Assembly: GCA_950097015.1 (NCBI GenBank)
Contig: CATNEN010000001.1
Location: 589,501 to 653,500 of the forward strand
Direction of reading: 5' to 3'
Length of the DNA stretch: 64,000 nucleotides
Source: Macrostomum hystrix
Lineage: Eukaryota > Platyhelminthes > Macrostomidae
Position numbers and translations under genes: made by a program. Shown here piece by piece: positions 23,455-43,136 of this stretch. The notes under the pieces are model-generated. The model worked only from the letters and a program-made list of their open reading frames with translations. It was not told the DNA's origin and ran no database searches. Numbering within the stretch: the stretch's first letter is position 1; every line of letters starts with the position of its first letter.

Positions 23455-23865
23455 AAGTATCATAGCAAGAATCGAAGAATCGGAGCAGATAATGTACCCA
23501 GAATGTAGCAGAAAACCGCAACCAGAATCGAAGCAGAAATCGCAGCAAAGACCGCATCCAGAATCGGAGCAGGAATCGGAATAAGAATCGAAGAAAGAAT
23601 CGTAGTAAGTATCAAATAAAGAATCGGAGCAGGTAATGTAACCAGAATGTAGCAGGAATTGTCGCAAAACCGCATCCAGAATCGAAGCAGGAATCACAGC
23701 AAAAACCGCATCCATAATCGTAGCAGGAATTGGAGCAAGAATCGAAGAAAGAATGGAGCAGGAATCGTAGTAAATATCATAGGAAGAATCGGAGCAGGTA
23801 ATGTACCCAGAATGTAGCAGGAATCGGAGCAGTAACCGTATCTAGAATTTTAGCAGTAACTATGC
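23455..23865. repeat. Degenerate GAATCGGAGCAG-type repeat
   Basis: Irregular tandem copies of agaatcggagcaggaatcg, agaatgtagcaggaatcg and related blocks with a mixed period (about 12-25 bp). Minus-strand Ser/Asp/Cys-rich frames through it are artefacts. Confidence 0.85.
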
Positions 23866-23869
23866 ATTT

Positions 23870-26200
23870 ACTCACAAATACGCACTATGCCACTGGACCA
23901 GGCATATATAGTGCCGAATGCAACATCAGTAGCCACGAACGCGTTTCGATTTGGTGAAATGTTTTATAATTGACTTAAGCAATTACTAGGCACAATTCTA
24001 GACACAGTGCAATTCCACAGCTAAGACCATTGTTGACAATATCTTTAAAATGAAAATGAGCAAACAAGAAGAGTCACTAAAAGACTTTTTTGTGAAGGAG
24101 GAGGCACAGACTGAACGCTGTGTAATAGATTGTATAGGACAGTAATAGTATATTATTTTAAATAATAAGTACTAAAAATTAGTAGTAAAATTAACTTTCA
24201 TTTTGTTTTATTTTGCGCGTCAAACACAAATATAGAAATAAAAAATCTAAAATTACGGCCTAGACACAGATATAAAGCATTGCATCAAAGTTTTAAGCAA
24301 TACTAAACCTAGTATATAGCCTACAATGTCATATATATAGTATAGTATATAAATTTATTTATTATACTGTTTATTAGCATAAATAACAATGTACAATAAC
24401 AAGGGGCTGTACGCACGGCAAAGGATTCCGGTATGAAGTATGGAAACAGACACAGGGCCTAGTAATTTCTGGCGTTTCAGAAAATATCAGAATAAGACAG
24501 GATAAACATGGATTGAATTGGTAATGAATTATTACTTTTTTTCCTTTTTTTCTAAAACTGGAAAACTAAAACAAATCTAGATCGGAATATATTAAATAAC
24601 AAATTGTCGAGAAGTTGCAAACAAATGTAACCCAAACTGATACACCCAATAATAATAACAAGCAAATAAAAAAACAGTAACGCGCTGACAACAATATTAG
24701 AACATCTGTTTTTGAATGGCACTGGTGCAAATTGATGTTATTTTAATTCAAGTGTTCCTTTGTTTTGCGATCATTGAATACAGTAAACACATATTATATA
24801 TGTGTATGTATATGTATGTATATACACAACAGTTTGTCTGTTAATAACAAATTTAACATTATTGGATTAAGTTATTATTTGTTTAATAAACTTTTCCAAC
24901 TAATTTCCAATGACCAACACAGATTAGATTTTTCTATTACAATCTGCTGCATAGCGACAAGCAAAAGAAGACAACCAGGTTCAGAACAACGAAATTAATA
25001 CACTAGAAAGGGATAGTTGTTAAGCTTTAACCAGACGGAACACGCACAGGTTCAAACAAAAAACACAAATAAAGGAATGAGAACTCGACAGAGAAATAAA
25101 GATACGATTTAAAGAAAACTGCAAATCGATTTTGTTTAAAATCTGAAACAAACTATGAGACACAAAAGGAGGAAGAAGTGTTTGAATTTTGGGATAACGA
25201 ATTGCACTGGTAATTTTTCTTCAGTTAAAAATGGGACATGCAACGAGCAGACAAACGAAAAAGCGCCGGTGTTTTTTCTCCTGTAAAATTCTGCGAAACT
25301 TTTTAGTTGATTTTCTAAAAGCTTTTACTTCCAAGAGCAGAAAATATGGAAAATATGGGGCTAATGTGAATGACAGACGACACAAAAGAGGACAAGCAAA
25401 AAACTATAGACACAAAAAAACTGTGTCTACTGATTTCTGTAATTGGTGATAGTGACAAATAGTTTAGCTCTCTATGTAGCCTATTTTAAGACTGTCTTAG
25501 TAAATTATAGACAACAAATTAAAGACAGCGATAATTTAATTATAAAAAACACAACAATGTGAGCTGAGAGGCGCCTGAAGTCTCAGATATTTTAGACTAT
25601 TGGGATAGAGCCATAGATAAGACAATCAACTAATAAGACTGTACGCGAGCACTGATAAAGTACGTGCGAACTCATGGTTTAAGTACGCGTGCACTAACAA
25701 AGTGCGCGCGAACTAAATAATTTTATTTTAACGTGCGTACTTCTACAGTGCGCGCGCACAAAAATATACTAATAGTGTAATAATAATGCAAAAACAATGG
25801 CAATTTTTCAACAGAACACAGCATAGCAATGGCATGGTGCTTAACAATGTCATGCTTAAGCAATAACATGTGCATCAGCCAAGTTTTTCAACGGGTTTAT
25901 TTTAGCCTAAGAGGAGTGCACTTTTATTAGTGGTATAAAATAATCATAGCGAAACTGATCTAAACCTTCGGCTGCAAAAATAGTGCAAGCGTGAGCCATT
26001 GAATGAAGCGGAGAACGCAGAGATAATTTTCAATTACCTAAGCTTATGTCATTGCTGTGTCAAATGTGAATCCGTAAAACTAAACAGAACAGCTAAAATA
26101 AAAGACTATAATTTTTACGGCTTACACGTTTATAAAATCGATTATTTAGTCGATCTAAAGAGCTACTCACAAGAAAGCCAGATAGAATATTTTTGTCAGT
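23870..26200. other. AT-rich DNA with USP7 3' UTR at the right end, no gene seen
   Basis: No exon was recognised in 2.3 kb. A cluster of CpG-rich palindromic blocks (gtacgcgagcac, gtacgcgtgcac, gtgcgcgcgaac, gtgcgcgcgcac) stands out at about 25640-25760 against the AT-rich background. A minus-strand AATAAA (tttatt) about 300 bases past the USP7 stop, near 25896, is a candidate poly(A) signal. Confidence 0.4.
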
Positions 26201-33785
<7,585 letters not shown>

Positions 33786-34110
33786 TGGGGGTCGGTGGCA
33801 GAGCAGTTAACACATTTGCCTCTCGCACCATGGTCCCAAGTTTGATTCCACAGCAAAGCCACATTTATTTGGGGCACAGCTGCGGAGAGAAGGCTTGTGG
33901 CTTATCATGCGATTTATGCCCTTGAGGGCCAACCTCCAAGGCACAGTGAAATGTACACTGCCTGACAATGAGCAAGTCAGAGCAGATGTACACACCTGTG
34001 TGAGCGTATGCCTGCATACAGTATCAGTGTGCATGTGTGCTCAAGAGTCAGCAAAATGGCCAGAATTGCCTCCTTGTTGGCTGTGGGGTCTAGTGTCACA
34101 ACACAATATG
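33786..34110 (+). mobile_element. tRNA-derived SINE (family 1), near full length
   Basis: Starts gggggtcggtggcagagcag (A box TGGCAGAGCAG) with a B-box-like gtttgattcc. The body matches the family with scattered substitutions. It lies between USP7 and ZNRF. Confidence 0.9.
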
Positions 34111-35226
34111 TTTGAAAGTTTGTGCCTATCTTTGGGGCCATTTCTTGCCTCTGCTAGCTGCCAATAAGTGTTTTTGAGCAGCGGTTTAGTCAGAAAAGTA
34201 CTTGTGTAAGCATTGCACACTGTGCATTTGAAAAACCAAATTCTAAAACCATGCCAGATGCTATCCACTGATGTAATGTCAACTTTTCCCATAGCTGACT
34301 TAGTGCCTTGAGCTCTAAAGTATAATGATGACATGCTAATTGCCTAGTGTTTGAATGTCTATCCATTTGCAAGCCCAGAGTAAACTATAGGCCTAGCATA
34401 TCTAATATAGCTGTAGTCTTCTGGTAGAGCCTCAGTCATTTCTTGCTCTTCTTTTTTGAGTTTTGAGTAACCATAAAAACTAATGCATAAAAGAAAAGCA
34501 ATTGATTGTCATTTAGTAGAATTTTAGTCTTAGCAAATCTTTGAAGTTCTCCAACTTTATGGCTGATTATTGTCTCATTAACTGTGCATATGTATCGAAA
34601 TATTTCCATGCAGCAAAAGTCATTTTAAAGAAGAGACTTTCATCATTGAAGTAAAACCAAATTAGTTTCAATGCAATTTACTAGACATCCCTAACAAGTT
34701 GTAGTAACATTACTTTCCGGAAACCTCTTGTATGTTTTTTTAGATTTAGATAACCAACTTCAAAAATATTTTCTGCTTATTCAATCTTGCACTTTGTTTA
34801 GTCTGTTTGATATGGGTGACAGGTTGAATGCAATAAAAAAGACACTAGAAAGGACAAAATATCAAAATACTAACTTGATTTTTAGAGTGTCTTATTAATT
34901 AAGTACGCATATATAGTTACAATGTGAAGGCTAATAGTGTTCGTAATCTATACTCAATGCATATAAGCTTTAGTTGCAAAGTTGCAATGTTGTATTTGTT
35001 CTGTGATATGTTTTTTAAAACATTGATAGAAAAGAACAACAAGGAGTTATAATTCTAGGTAAATTTGTCACTCATCATAGCTAATGATAATGTGCAATGC
35101 AACCAAAAGAGCACTGCACTTAAGATGTCATTTGAGTCAATTTTACCTATCAATCAACTGGGGACTGGGGGATTTTCTATTATCAAAGATTTTTCAAAGT
35201 GTAATATTCTAAATAAGTTTTAAGCA
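34111..35226. other. AT-rich spacer upstream of ZNRF, no gene seen
   Basis: No domain-bearing frame was found. It probably includes the ZNRF promoter and leader. No TATA box or other signal can be named with confidence. Confidence 0.35.
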
Positions 35227-35271
35227 ATGCGTGCTTGCAGCTGCACAACAATCTCCCAGCGCCAGCCTGCA

Positions 35272-36270
35272 ATGGGACTGAGCTCGAGCCGTTTGCCACC
35301 GGATTCTCATCCCGGCTATCCAGTTGTTGGCCATAGTGCTGCAGCATCAGCTGCTGCCAGCTCCACCGCCGGCCTAGTAGTTGTTGGCGGCAGTGTCTCA
35401 TCTGCCAGCTCTTCTACAGCCGCACGTCGTCCGCTGCCTCCCCGACCTCGGGTTCATTCGCATCTGCAGGCTTCGACATCATCAGCTGCTGGCAGTTCTT
35501 CGAATACCACTTCGGCTGCTGCTGCTGCTGCTGCCGCCGTTGCCGAGTTTTACGCCGACGAGCGAAATCGAACCAGCCGAAATCGGAGTCGATCCTTGGA
35601 CTTTTTAGCTCCTTCGATGATGCATCCCGCGTCGTCATCTTCATCAGCGGCTGCACGCGGCGGCGCTTCAGTGTCAGTCATTGGCGAAGCCGATGACAAT
35701 GAAGAAGATGAAGACGAACTCGACGATGAAGTCGACGAGGCCGCCGAAGATGGACAGCCGCGTGAGAGGAGACCGCATCATCGTCGGCATCGTTTGCCGC
35801 CGCCTCCACCGCCGAGACATTCGCGGGCGCATCACGCTCTGATGCTGCGACATCTGGGCCTTCCAGCCAGCTTCTACCGGGCCGACATTCGCTGTCCTGT
35901 CTGCGGCAAAACTATCCCGCACGATGACACAGAGATTCACCTGGTCATGTGCCTGACTAAGCCGAGAATTGTTTATAACGAAGATGTCCTAGCTGAAGAT
36001 CGAGACGCGGAGTGTGCCATCTGTTTAGACGATTTGTCTCAGGGCGACACTATTGCCAGACTGCCCTGTCTGTGCATCTATCACAAGGGGTGAGGATGTA
36101 ATAGATTGATTAATAGAAATGTTGATACCATACTACTTATCCATTATCATAAGTAGTACAGCTGGGTAAATTGCTTATTGCTATTTTTAACCCCAAATTC
36201 GCATTGCAGCTGCATCGACGATTGGTTTAAGCGAAGTCGCACTTGCCCGCAACACCCCGACGACGCGTGA
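35272..36270 (+). CDS. ZNRF1/2-like RING E3 ubiquitin ligase
   Basis: Two exons: 35272-36089 (donor G/GTGAGG) and 36210-36270 (acceptor TTGCAG), giving 292 residues. I prefer the ATG at 35272 over the one at 35227 because it gives MGLSSS, an N-myristoylation signal like that of vertebrate ZNRF1/2. A long Ser/Ala-rich low-complexity region and an acidic stretch come first. The diagnostic C-terminus follows: a CPVC...HLVMC zinc motif (RCPVCGKTIPHDD, EIHLVMCLTKPRI) and the RING (ECAICLDDLSQGDTIARL, CLCIYHKGCIDDWF, CPQHPDD). The RING is split by the intron between HKG and CID. ZNRF proteins act at endosomal, lysosomal or synaptic membranes and transfer ubiquitin. ZNRF1 versus ZNRF2 cannot be decided; invertebrates usually have one. 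Confidence 0.93.
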
Positions 36271-36690
36271 CAGCAGTTTAAAGAATTATGATATAGTTAT
36301 ACTAGCTGCTTATCTATTAATTATGACTTTATCAGTACACTATTGCTTGGCTTCTTAACCTGATTAAGCTTGGATTAGCCTGTTAATAAGCAAATATGCT
36401 GTCTGTCTAAATGTTCAATATTAGAACTAATTATTTTTAGCGCCTTACACATATTATTGCCCGCAATCAAATCTATTTCGCTTTCCTATCTGCTTGTTCA
36501 TTCAATTTTTTATGTTTTCTTATTTGCTAGCTATGAAGGACTGTCTATGAAAACAGTAATTATAATTCTTTATGCAGCTTTGTACGGTGCTAAACATGTA
36601 TTGCATGAACGCTTACCCCCCTAGTTTGGTCTGTGGGTTAAAAGTCTTTCTTCTGGCTGCTGTCTACATTTGTGTACATAGGTGGGTGTA
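36271..36690 (+). other. Probable ZNRF 3' UTR, no gene seen
   Basis: AT-rich DNA after the ZNRF stop codon with no exon-like frame. It probably holds the 3' UTR; the cleavage site was not identified. Confidence 0.35.
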
Positions 36691-36717
36691 TTCTCCATTT
36701 CTATTGTAACACCTTCA

Positions 36718-37770
36718 TTATCTGCTTCTCTCCAACCCTCTCTGCCTGCCCTCTCTCTCCTACCCTCCCTCTCCTACCCTCTCTGTCCTTTCATATCTCC
36801 TACCTCCCTCTCCTACCCTCTCTCTCCTACCCTCCCTCTCCTACCCTCTCTGTCCTTCCATATCTCCTACCCTCCCTCTCCTACCCTCTCTGCCTACCCT
36901 CTCTCTCCTACCCTCTCTCTCCTACCCTCCCTCTCCTACCCTCTCTGCCTGCCCTCTCTCTCCTACACTCCCTCTCCTACCCTCTCTGTCCTTCCATATC
37001 TACTACCCTCCCTCTCCTACCCTCTCTGCCTGCCCTCTCTCTCCTACCCTCCCTCTCCTACCCTCTCTGTCCTTCCATATCTACTACCCTCCCTCTCCTA
37101 CCCTCTCTGCCTGCCCTCTCTCTCCTACCCTCCCTCTCCTACCCTCTCTGTCCTTCCATATCTACTACCCTCCCTCTCCTACCCTCTCTGCCTACCCTCT
37201 CTCTCCTACCCTCTCTCTCCTACCCTCCCTCTCCTACCCTCTCTGCCTGCCCTCTCTCTCCTACACTCCCTCTCCTACCCTCTCTGTCCTTCCATATCTA
37301 CTACCCTCCCTCTCCTACCCTCTCTGCCTGCCCTCTCTCTCCTACCCTCCCTCTCCTACCCTCTCTGTCCTTCCATATCTACTACCCTCCCTCTCCTACC
37401 CTCTCTGCCTACCCTCTCTCTCCTACCCTCTCTCTCCTACCCTCCCTCTCCTACCCTCTCTGCCTGCCCTCTCTCTCCTACCCTCCCTCTCCTACCCTCT
37501 CTCTCCTACCCTCTCTCCCCCACCCTCTCTCCCCCACCCTCTCTGCCCTACCCACTCTCTCCTATCCACTCTCTTCTACCCTCTCTCCCCCACCCTCTCT
37601 GCCCTACCCACTCTCTCCTACCCACTCTCTTCTACCCTCTCTCTCCTACCCTCTCTCCCTACCCTCCCTCTCCTACCCCCTCTCTCCTAGCCTCCCTCTT
37701 CTACCCTCTCTCTCCTACCCTCTCTGTCCTACCCTCTCTCTCCTACCCTCTCTCCCCTGACCCTATCCTG
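36718..37770. repeat. CTCTCCTACCCTC-type pyrimidine array with about 120 bp higher-order blocks
   Basis: The core ctctcctaccctc recurs with a gtccttccatatctactaccctc variant that marks longer blocks (for example near 36980, 37070, 37160, 37290 and 37370). Two overlapping Ser/Leu/Pro frames of over 360 codons are compositional artefacts. Confidence 0.93.
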
Positions 37771-37789
37771 ATCTATCTTTCAATTAACT

Positions 37790-38210
37790 CTTTCTAAAGC
37801 GCATACAATAATGTGTAATAAAATTCACGATAATCTAATTAAACGATAGAGCAGGCTAGTGCCTTCCTTGTTATGGGGTTCCTGATTTCAAATAGCATTG
37901 TCTAAGTTCTTAAAATTTCAGTCCAATATGCGGCAATACGCTTTTTACTTTATTGTGGCATATGCTCGTTCTTTCTTGTTACTTTTTTTCGCAATTTATA
38001 AATATATAATTTTTGTTTTATGGCTTTGGCTATCGCCTTGTGTGTGTTAATAATCTTAACTCTCAATCACCTTTCATTTATGATTCTACTGCCTAACTTT
38101 TTAATTTATTTTGCTTTGTTTTAATAAGCATTACTAATATGCAAAACATTAAGGCAGATGTCATCGCACCATCTAACACTTGAGAACTAATAAGGCTTGT
38201 TTTTTATGTC
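37790..38210. other. AT-rich spacer between arrays
   Basis: Single-copy AT-rich DNA; no feature was recognised. Confidence 0.4.
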
Positions 38211-38214
38211 AGAT

Positions 38215-38975
38215 GTCAGAATTCCCTTCAACTCGATGAGAATCCCTACAACTCCATGAGAATCCCTTCAACTCCATGAGAGTCCCTTCAACTCCATGAG
38301 AATCCCTTCAACTCCCTGAAAATACCTTAAACTCCATAAGAGTCCCTTCAACTCCATGAGAATCCCTTCAACTCCATGAGAATCCCTTCAACTCCATGAG
38401 AATCCCTTCAACTCCATGAGAATCCCTTCAACTCCATGAGAGTCCCTTCAACTCCATGAGAGTCCCTTCTTCAACTCCATGAGAATCCCTTCAACTCCAT
38501 GAGAGTTCCTTCTTCAACTCCATGAGAATCCCTTCAACTCCCTGAAAATACCTTAAACTCCATAAGAGTCCCTTCAACTCGATGAGAATCCCTTCAACTC
38601 CATGAGAATCCCTTCAACTCCATGAGAGTCCCTTCTTCAACTCCATGAGAATCCCTTCAACTCCCTGAGAATACCTTAAACTCCATGAGAGTCCCTTCAA
38701 CTCCCTGAAAATACCTTAAACTCCATAAGAGTCCCTTCAACTCCATAAGAGTCCCTTCAACTCCATGAGAATCCCTTCAACTCCATAAGAGTCCCTTCAA
38801 CTCCATGAGAATCCCTTCAACTCCATGAGAATCCCTTCAAGTCCATGAGAATCCCTTCAAGTCCATGAGAGTCCCTTCAACTCCATGAGAATCCCTTCAA
38901 CTCCCTGAGAATCCCTTCAAGTCCATGAGAATCCCTTCAAGTCCATGAGAGTCCCTTCAACTCCATGAGAATCCG
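38215..38975. repeat. 20 bp minisatellite, CTTCAACTCCATGAGAATCC unit
   Basis: About 38 copies of a 20 bp unit with atgagaatcc, atgagagtcc and ataagagtcc variants, plus occasional 3 bp insertions (ccttcttcaact) and a ctgaaaatacc variant. The variants are clustered, showing block-wise duplication. Confidence 0.96.
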
Positions 38976-39540
38976 GCAATCACTCAAGGATTGTTAAGCG
39001 AACTGATAAAAGAAAAAACATATTTTAGATTTTTGCATAACAAAGTGTTTTATTCTAGATTGTAAATCTATTTTGTTTTTAACTGTTTTTATTCGGTTTG
39101 TGCAATTGTACTAAAAAGCGCATCTTGTGTTTTCAAATCCGATGATTCGTAACAGTTTAAAAAACCGGCTTTGTTTCACTTTAATTATAATATTAATTTT
39201 ATTACATATAAAATTGTATGTGAGATTTGTGAAATAACCTTGGAAACTAGTTAATTTTAATATTATAGTAGTTCCTAGACATGGACTAAGTAGTTTAGAT
39301 ACTCTATAGTGGCTTTAACGATTTTATACAGATTTATCTTAGCTACCCGTATAGTTCGGTCACAGATAAAAGCTACAACAATTAATTTATTTCTTTAATA
39401 AATTTAAATTTTCGTATTTCGGCGTTTAATAAATAAATAATCTTGTTAATTTGTTTAAACAATCAAACAAGAAACATGCTACCTAAATTTCATGCAATTA
39501 TTGCACATGGAAAAAATTATTTTAAATGTATCTGATTTCT
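38976..39540. other. AT-rich spacer between arrays
   Basis: No exon or repeat was recognised in this AT-rich stretch. Confidence 0.4.
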
Positions 39541-39544
39541 GTAG

Positions 39545-41850
39545 ACAGTGTGTTTATCTGACTGCCTAGGTGTGTTTATCTGACTGCCTAGGTGTGTTTA
39601 TCTGACTGCCTAGGTGTGTTTATCTGACTGACTAGGTGTGTTTATCTGACTGACTAGGTGTGTTTATCTGACTGACTAGGTGTGTTTATCTGACTGACTG
39701 GGTGTGTTTATCTGACTGACTAGGTGTGTTTATCTGACTGACTAGGTGTGTTTATCTGACTGACTGGGTGTGTTTATCTGACTGACTAGGTGTGTTTATC
39801 TGACTGACTAGGTGTGTTTATCTGACTGACTAGGTGTGTTTATCTGCCTGACTAGGTGTGTTTATCTGACTGACTAGGTGTGTTTATCTGACTGACTAGG
39901 TGTGTTTATCTGACTGACTAGGTGTGTTTATCTGACTGACTAGGTGTGTTTATCTGACTGTCTAAGTGTGTTTATCTGAATGACTAGGTGTGTTTATCTG
40001 ACTGACTGGGTGTGTTTATCTGACTGACTAGGTGTGTTTATCTGAATGACTAGGTGTGTTTATCTGAATGACTAGGTGTGTTTATCTGACTGACTAGGTG
40101 TGTTTATCTGACTGACTAGGTGTGTTTATCTGACTGACTAGGTGTGTTTATCTGAATGACTAGGTGTGTTTATCTGAATGACTGGGTGTGTTTCTCTGAC
40201 TGACTAGGTGTGTTTATCTGAATGACTGGGTGTGTTTATCTGACTGACTGGGTGTGTTTATCTGACTGACTAGGTGTGTTTATCTGAATGACTGGGTGTG
40301 TTTATCTGACTGACTGGGTGTGTTTATCTGACTGACTAGGTGTGTTTATCTTACTGACTAGGTGTGTTTATCTGAATGACTAGGTGTGTTTATCTGACTG
40401 ACTAGGTGTGTTTATCTGAATGACTGGGTGTGTTTATCTGACTGACTAGGTGTGTTTATCTGACTGACTAGGTGTGTTTATCTGAATGACTAGGTGTGTT
40501 TATCTGAATGACTAGGTGTGTTTATCTGAATGACTAGGTGTGTTTATCTGAATGACTAGGTGTGTTTATCTGACTGACTAGGTGTGTTTATCTGAATGAC
40601 TGGGTGTGTTTATCTGACTGACTGGGTGTGTTTATCTGACTGACTAGGTGTGTTTATCTGAATGACTAGGTGTGTTTATCTGACTGACTAGGTGTGTTTA
40701 TCTGACTAACTAGGTGTGTTTATCTGACTGATTGTGTGTGTTTATGTGACTTACTGGGTGTGTTTCTCTGGCTAACTAGGTGTGTTTATCTGACTGATTC
40801 TGTGTGTTTATGTGACTTACTGGGTATGCTTATGTGACTTACTTGGTGTGTTTATCTGACTGACTAGGTGTGTTTGGGACTGACTAGGTGTGTTTTGGGA
40901 CTGACTGGGTGTGTTTATCTGACTGACTGGGTGTGTTTATCTGACTGACTAGGTGTGTTTATCTGACTGACTAGGTGTGTTTATCTGAATGACTGGGTGT
41001 GTTTATCTGACTGACTGGGTGTGTTTATCTGACTGACTAGGTGTGTTTATCTGACTGACTGGGTGTGTTTATCTGACTGACTAGGTGTGTTTATCTGACT
41101 AACTAGGTGTGTTTATCTGACTGATTGTGTGTGTTTATGTGACTTACTGGGTGTGTTTCTCTGGCTAACTATGTGTGTTTATCTGACTGATTCTGTGTGT
41201 TTATGTGACTTACTGGGTATGCTTATGTGACTTACTTGGTGTGTTTATCTGACTGACTAGGTGTGTTTATCTGACTGACTTGGTGTGTTTGGGACTGACT
41301 GGGTGTGTTTTGGGACTGACTGGGTGTGTTAATCTGGCTAACTATGTGTGTTTATCTGACTGATTGTGTGTGTTTATGTGACTTACTGGGTGTGTTTCTC
41401 TGGCTAACTAGGTGTGTTTATCTGACTGATTCTGTGTGTTTATGTGACTTACTGGGTATGCTTATGTGACTTACTTGGTGTGTTTATCTGACTGACTAGG
41501 TGTGTTTGGGACTGACTGGGTGTGTTTTGGGACTGACTGGGTGTGTTTATCTGGCTAACTAGGTGTGTTTATCTGACTGACTAGGTGTGTTTGGGACTGA
41601 CTGGGTGTGTTTGGGACTGACTGGGTGTGTTAATCTGGCTAACTAGGTGTGTTTATCTGACTGATTCTGTGTGTTTATGTGACTTACTGGGTATGTTTAT
41701 GTAACTGACTAGGTGTGTTTATCTGGCTAATTAGGTGTGTTTATGTGACTTAATGGGTGTGTTTATCTGCCTGACTATGTGTGTTTATCTGACTGACTTA
41801 TGATGTTTATCTGACTAACTAGGTGTGTTTATGTGACTGTTCAAAGAGTG
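39545..41850. repeat. 22 bp minisatellite (GTGTGTTTATCTGACTGACT core), about 2.3 kb
   Basis: Roughly 100 copies of a 22 bp unit. The left part is nearly homogeneous, with gactag, gactgg and aatgac variants. The right part (about 40725-41800) has a composite higher-order block containing gattgtgtgtg, cttactgggtatgcttatg and gtgtgtttgggactgac. This block recurs about 393 and 239 bp apart, judged by the gggtatgct marker at 40822, 41215 and 41454. Confidence 0.96.
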
Positions 41851-42525
41851 TTTTATCTTGCCTAGAACTGTAGTCACTCGTAAGCATGTAGCAAGTCACG
41901 AATCGAGCAGCGGCACTGCATTAAGAATTTGAGAAGCAACCGTTAATTACATGCCTCTTATTTGTAATTTCCTCTAGTGTGTGTGGGGTATTTGGAAACC
42001 CGACTCCGCTGTTTATCTGGCGCTATGGGCAATTGAAGTACTTGGCGTTGTTACTGTGCCGCAAAAGTAGCCAATTCTGTAATTGGAAGCTTAATTCCAT
42101 ACGGCCTCATCATCATTTGTTGCCACCGCCGCTGCTGCTGCTGCTGCTGAGTTTGTTGGAAATGTTTATTTCTAGGAAAAGGCGACGGTTCTCGGAAATA
42201 AAATAGACAGTGTTAGGCTAACAGGTTAATTAGGGACATTAGATAACAGTATTGAATGACCGTCATTAAACTTGGATAAATTATTGAGGGGCTTCAAATT
42301 CAAGGACGCCTAGAAAATTAATAAGCTGATTAATTAAGGTGAAATTGATTGTTATCAGACTTCAGATGCGCTAGTTTTTAATTACGAGCTAGATGATATG
42401 AAATACAGGAAAGTTATTCAGTGCGACGCGTGACATTCAGATAAACCGGTGAGAACCAAGTAATAGACTATTCGAATTTGAAATTAGCATAGAGAGCTTC
42501 CGTTAGACAGTGTGATTCATCTGGT
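41851..42525. other. AT-rich spacer between arrays
   Basis: A small open frame at 41979-42206 has no recognisable domain and includes a CTG run (about 42130). I do not annotate it as a gene. Confidence 0.4.
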
Positions 42526-42529
42526 ACAG

Positions 42530-43136
42530 GGTGAGATTCATATGTTTAGTAAAAATGCGATTCAGATCGATAGGGTGAGATTCAGATGGATAGGGTGAGA
42601 TTCAGATAGATAGGGTGAGATTCATATGTTTAGGAAAAATGCGATTCAGATCGATAGGGTGAGATTCAGATAGATAAGGTGAGATTCAGATAGATAGGGT
42701 GAGATTCAGATAGATAGGGTGAGATTCAGATAGATAGGGTGAGATTCAGATAGATAGGGTGAGATTCAGATAGATAGGGTGAGATTCAGATAGATCAGGT
42801 GAGATTCAGATAGATAGAGTGAGATTCAGATAGATAGGGTGAGATTCAGATAGATAGGGTGAGATTCAGATAGATAGGGTGAGATTCAGATAGATAGGGT
42901 GAGATTCAGATAGATAGGGTGAGATTCAGATGGATAGGGTGAGATTCAGATGGATAGGGTGAGATTCAGATAGATAGGGTGAGATTCAGATAGATAGGGT
43001 GAGATTCAGATGGACAGGGTGAGATTCAGATAGATAGGGTGAGATTCAGATAGATAGGGTGAGATTCAGATAGATAGGGTGAGATTCAGATGGACAGGGT
43101 GAGATTCAGATAGATAGGGTGAGATTCAGATAGATA
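42530..43136. repeat. 20 bp minisatellite, AGGGTGAGATTCAGATAGAT unit
   Basis: About 30 copies; the left end is degenerate with gattcatatgtttag variants. It lies about 0.8 kb upstream of the long formin first exon. Confidence 0.96.

Noticed and set aside
36672-37797. Two overlapping 360-codon Ser/Leu/Pro frames
   Set aside because: Low-complexity pyrimidine repeat with all plus frames nearly stop-free.
38215-38975. Possible CRISPR-like array
   Set aside because: The units are contiguous with no unique spacers, and the genome is eukaryotic; this is a minisatellite. The same holds for the other arrays.
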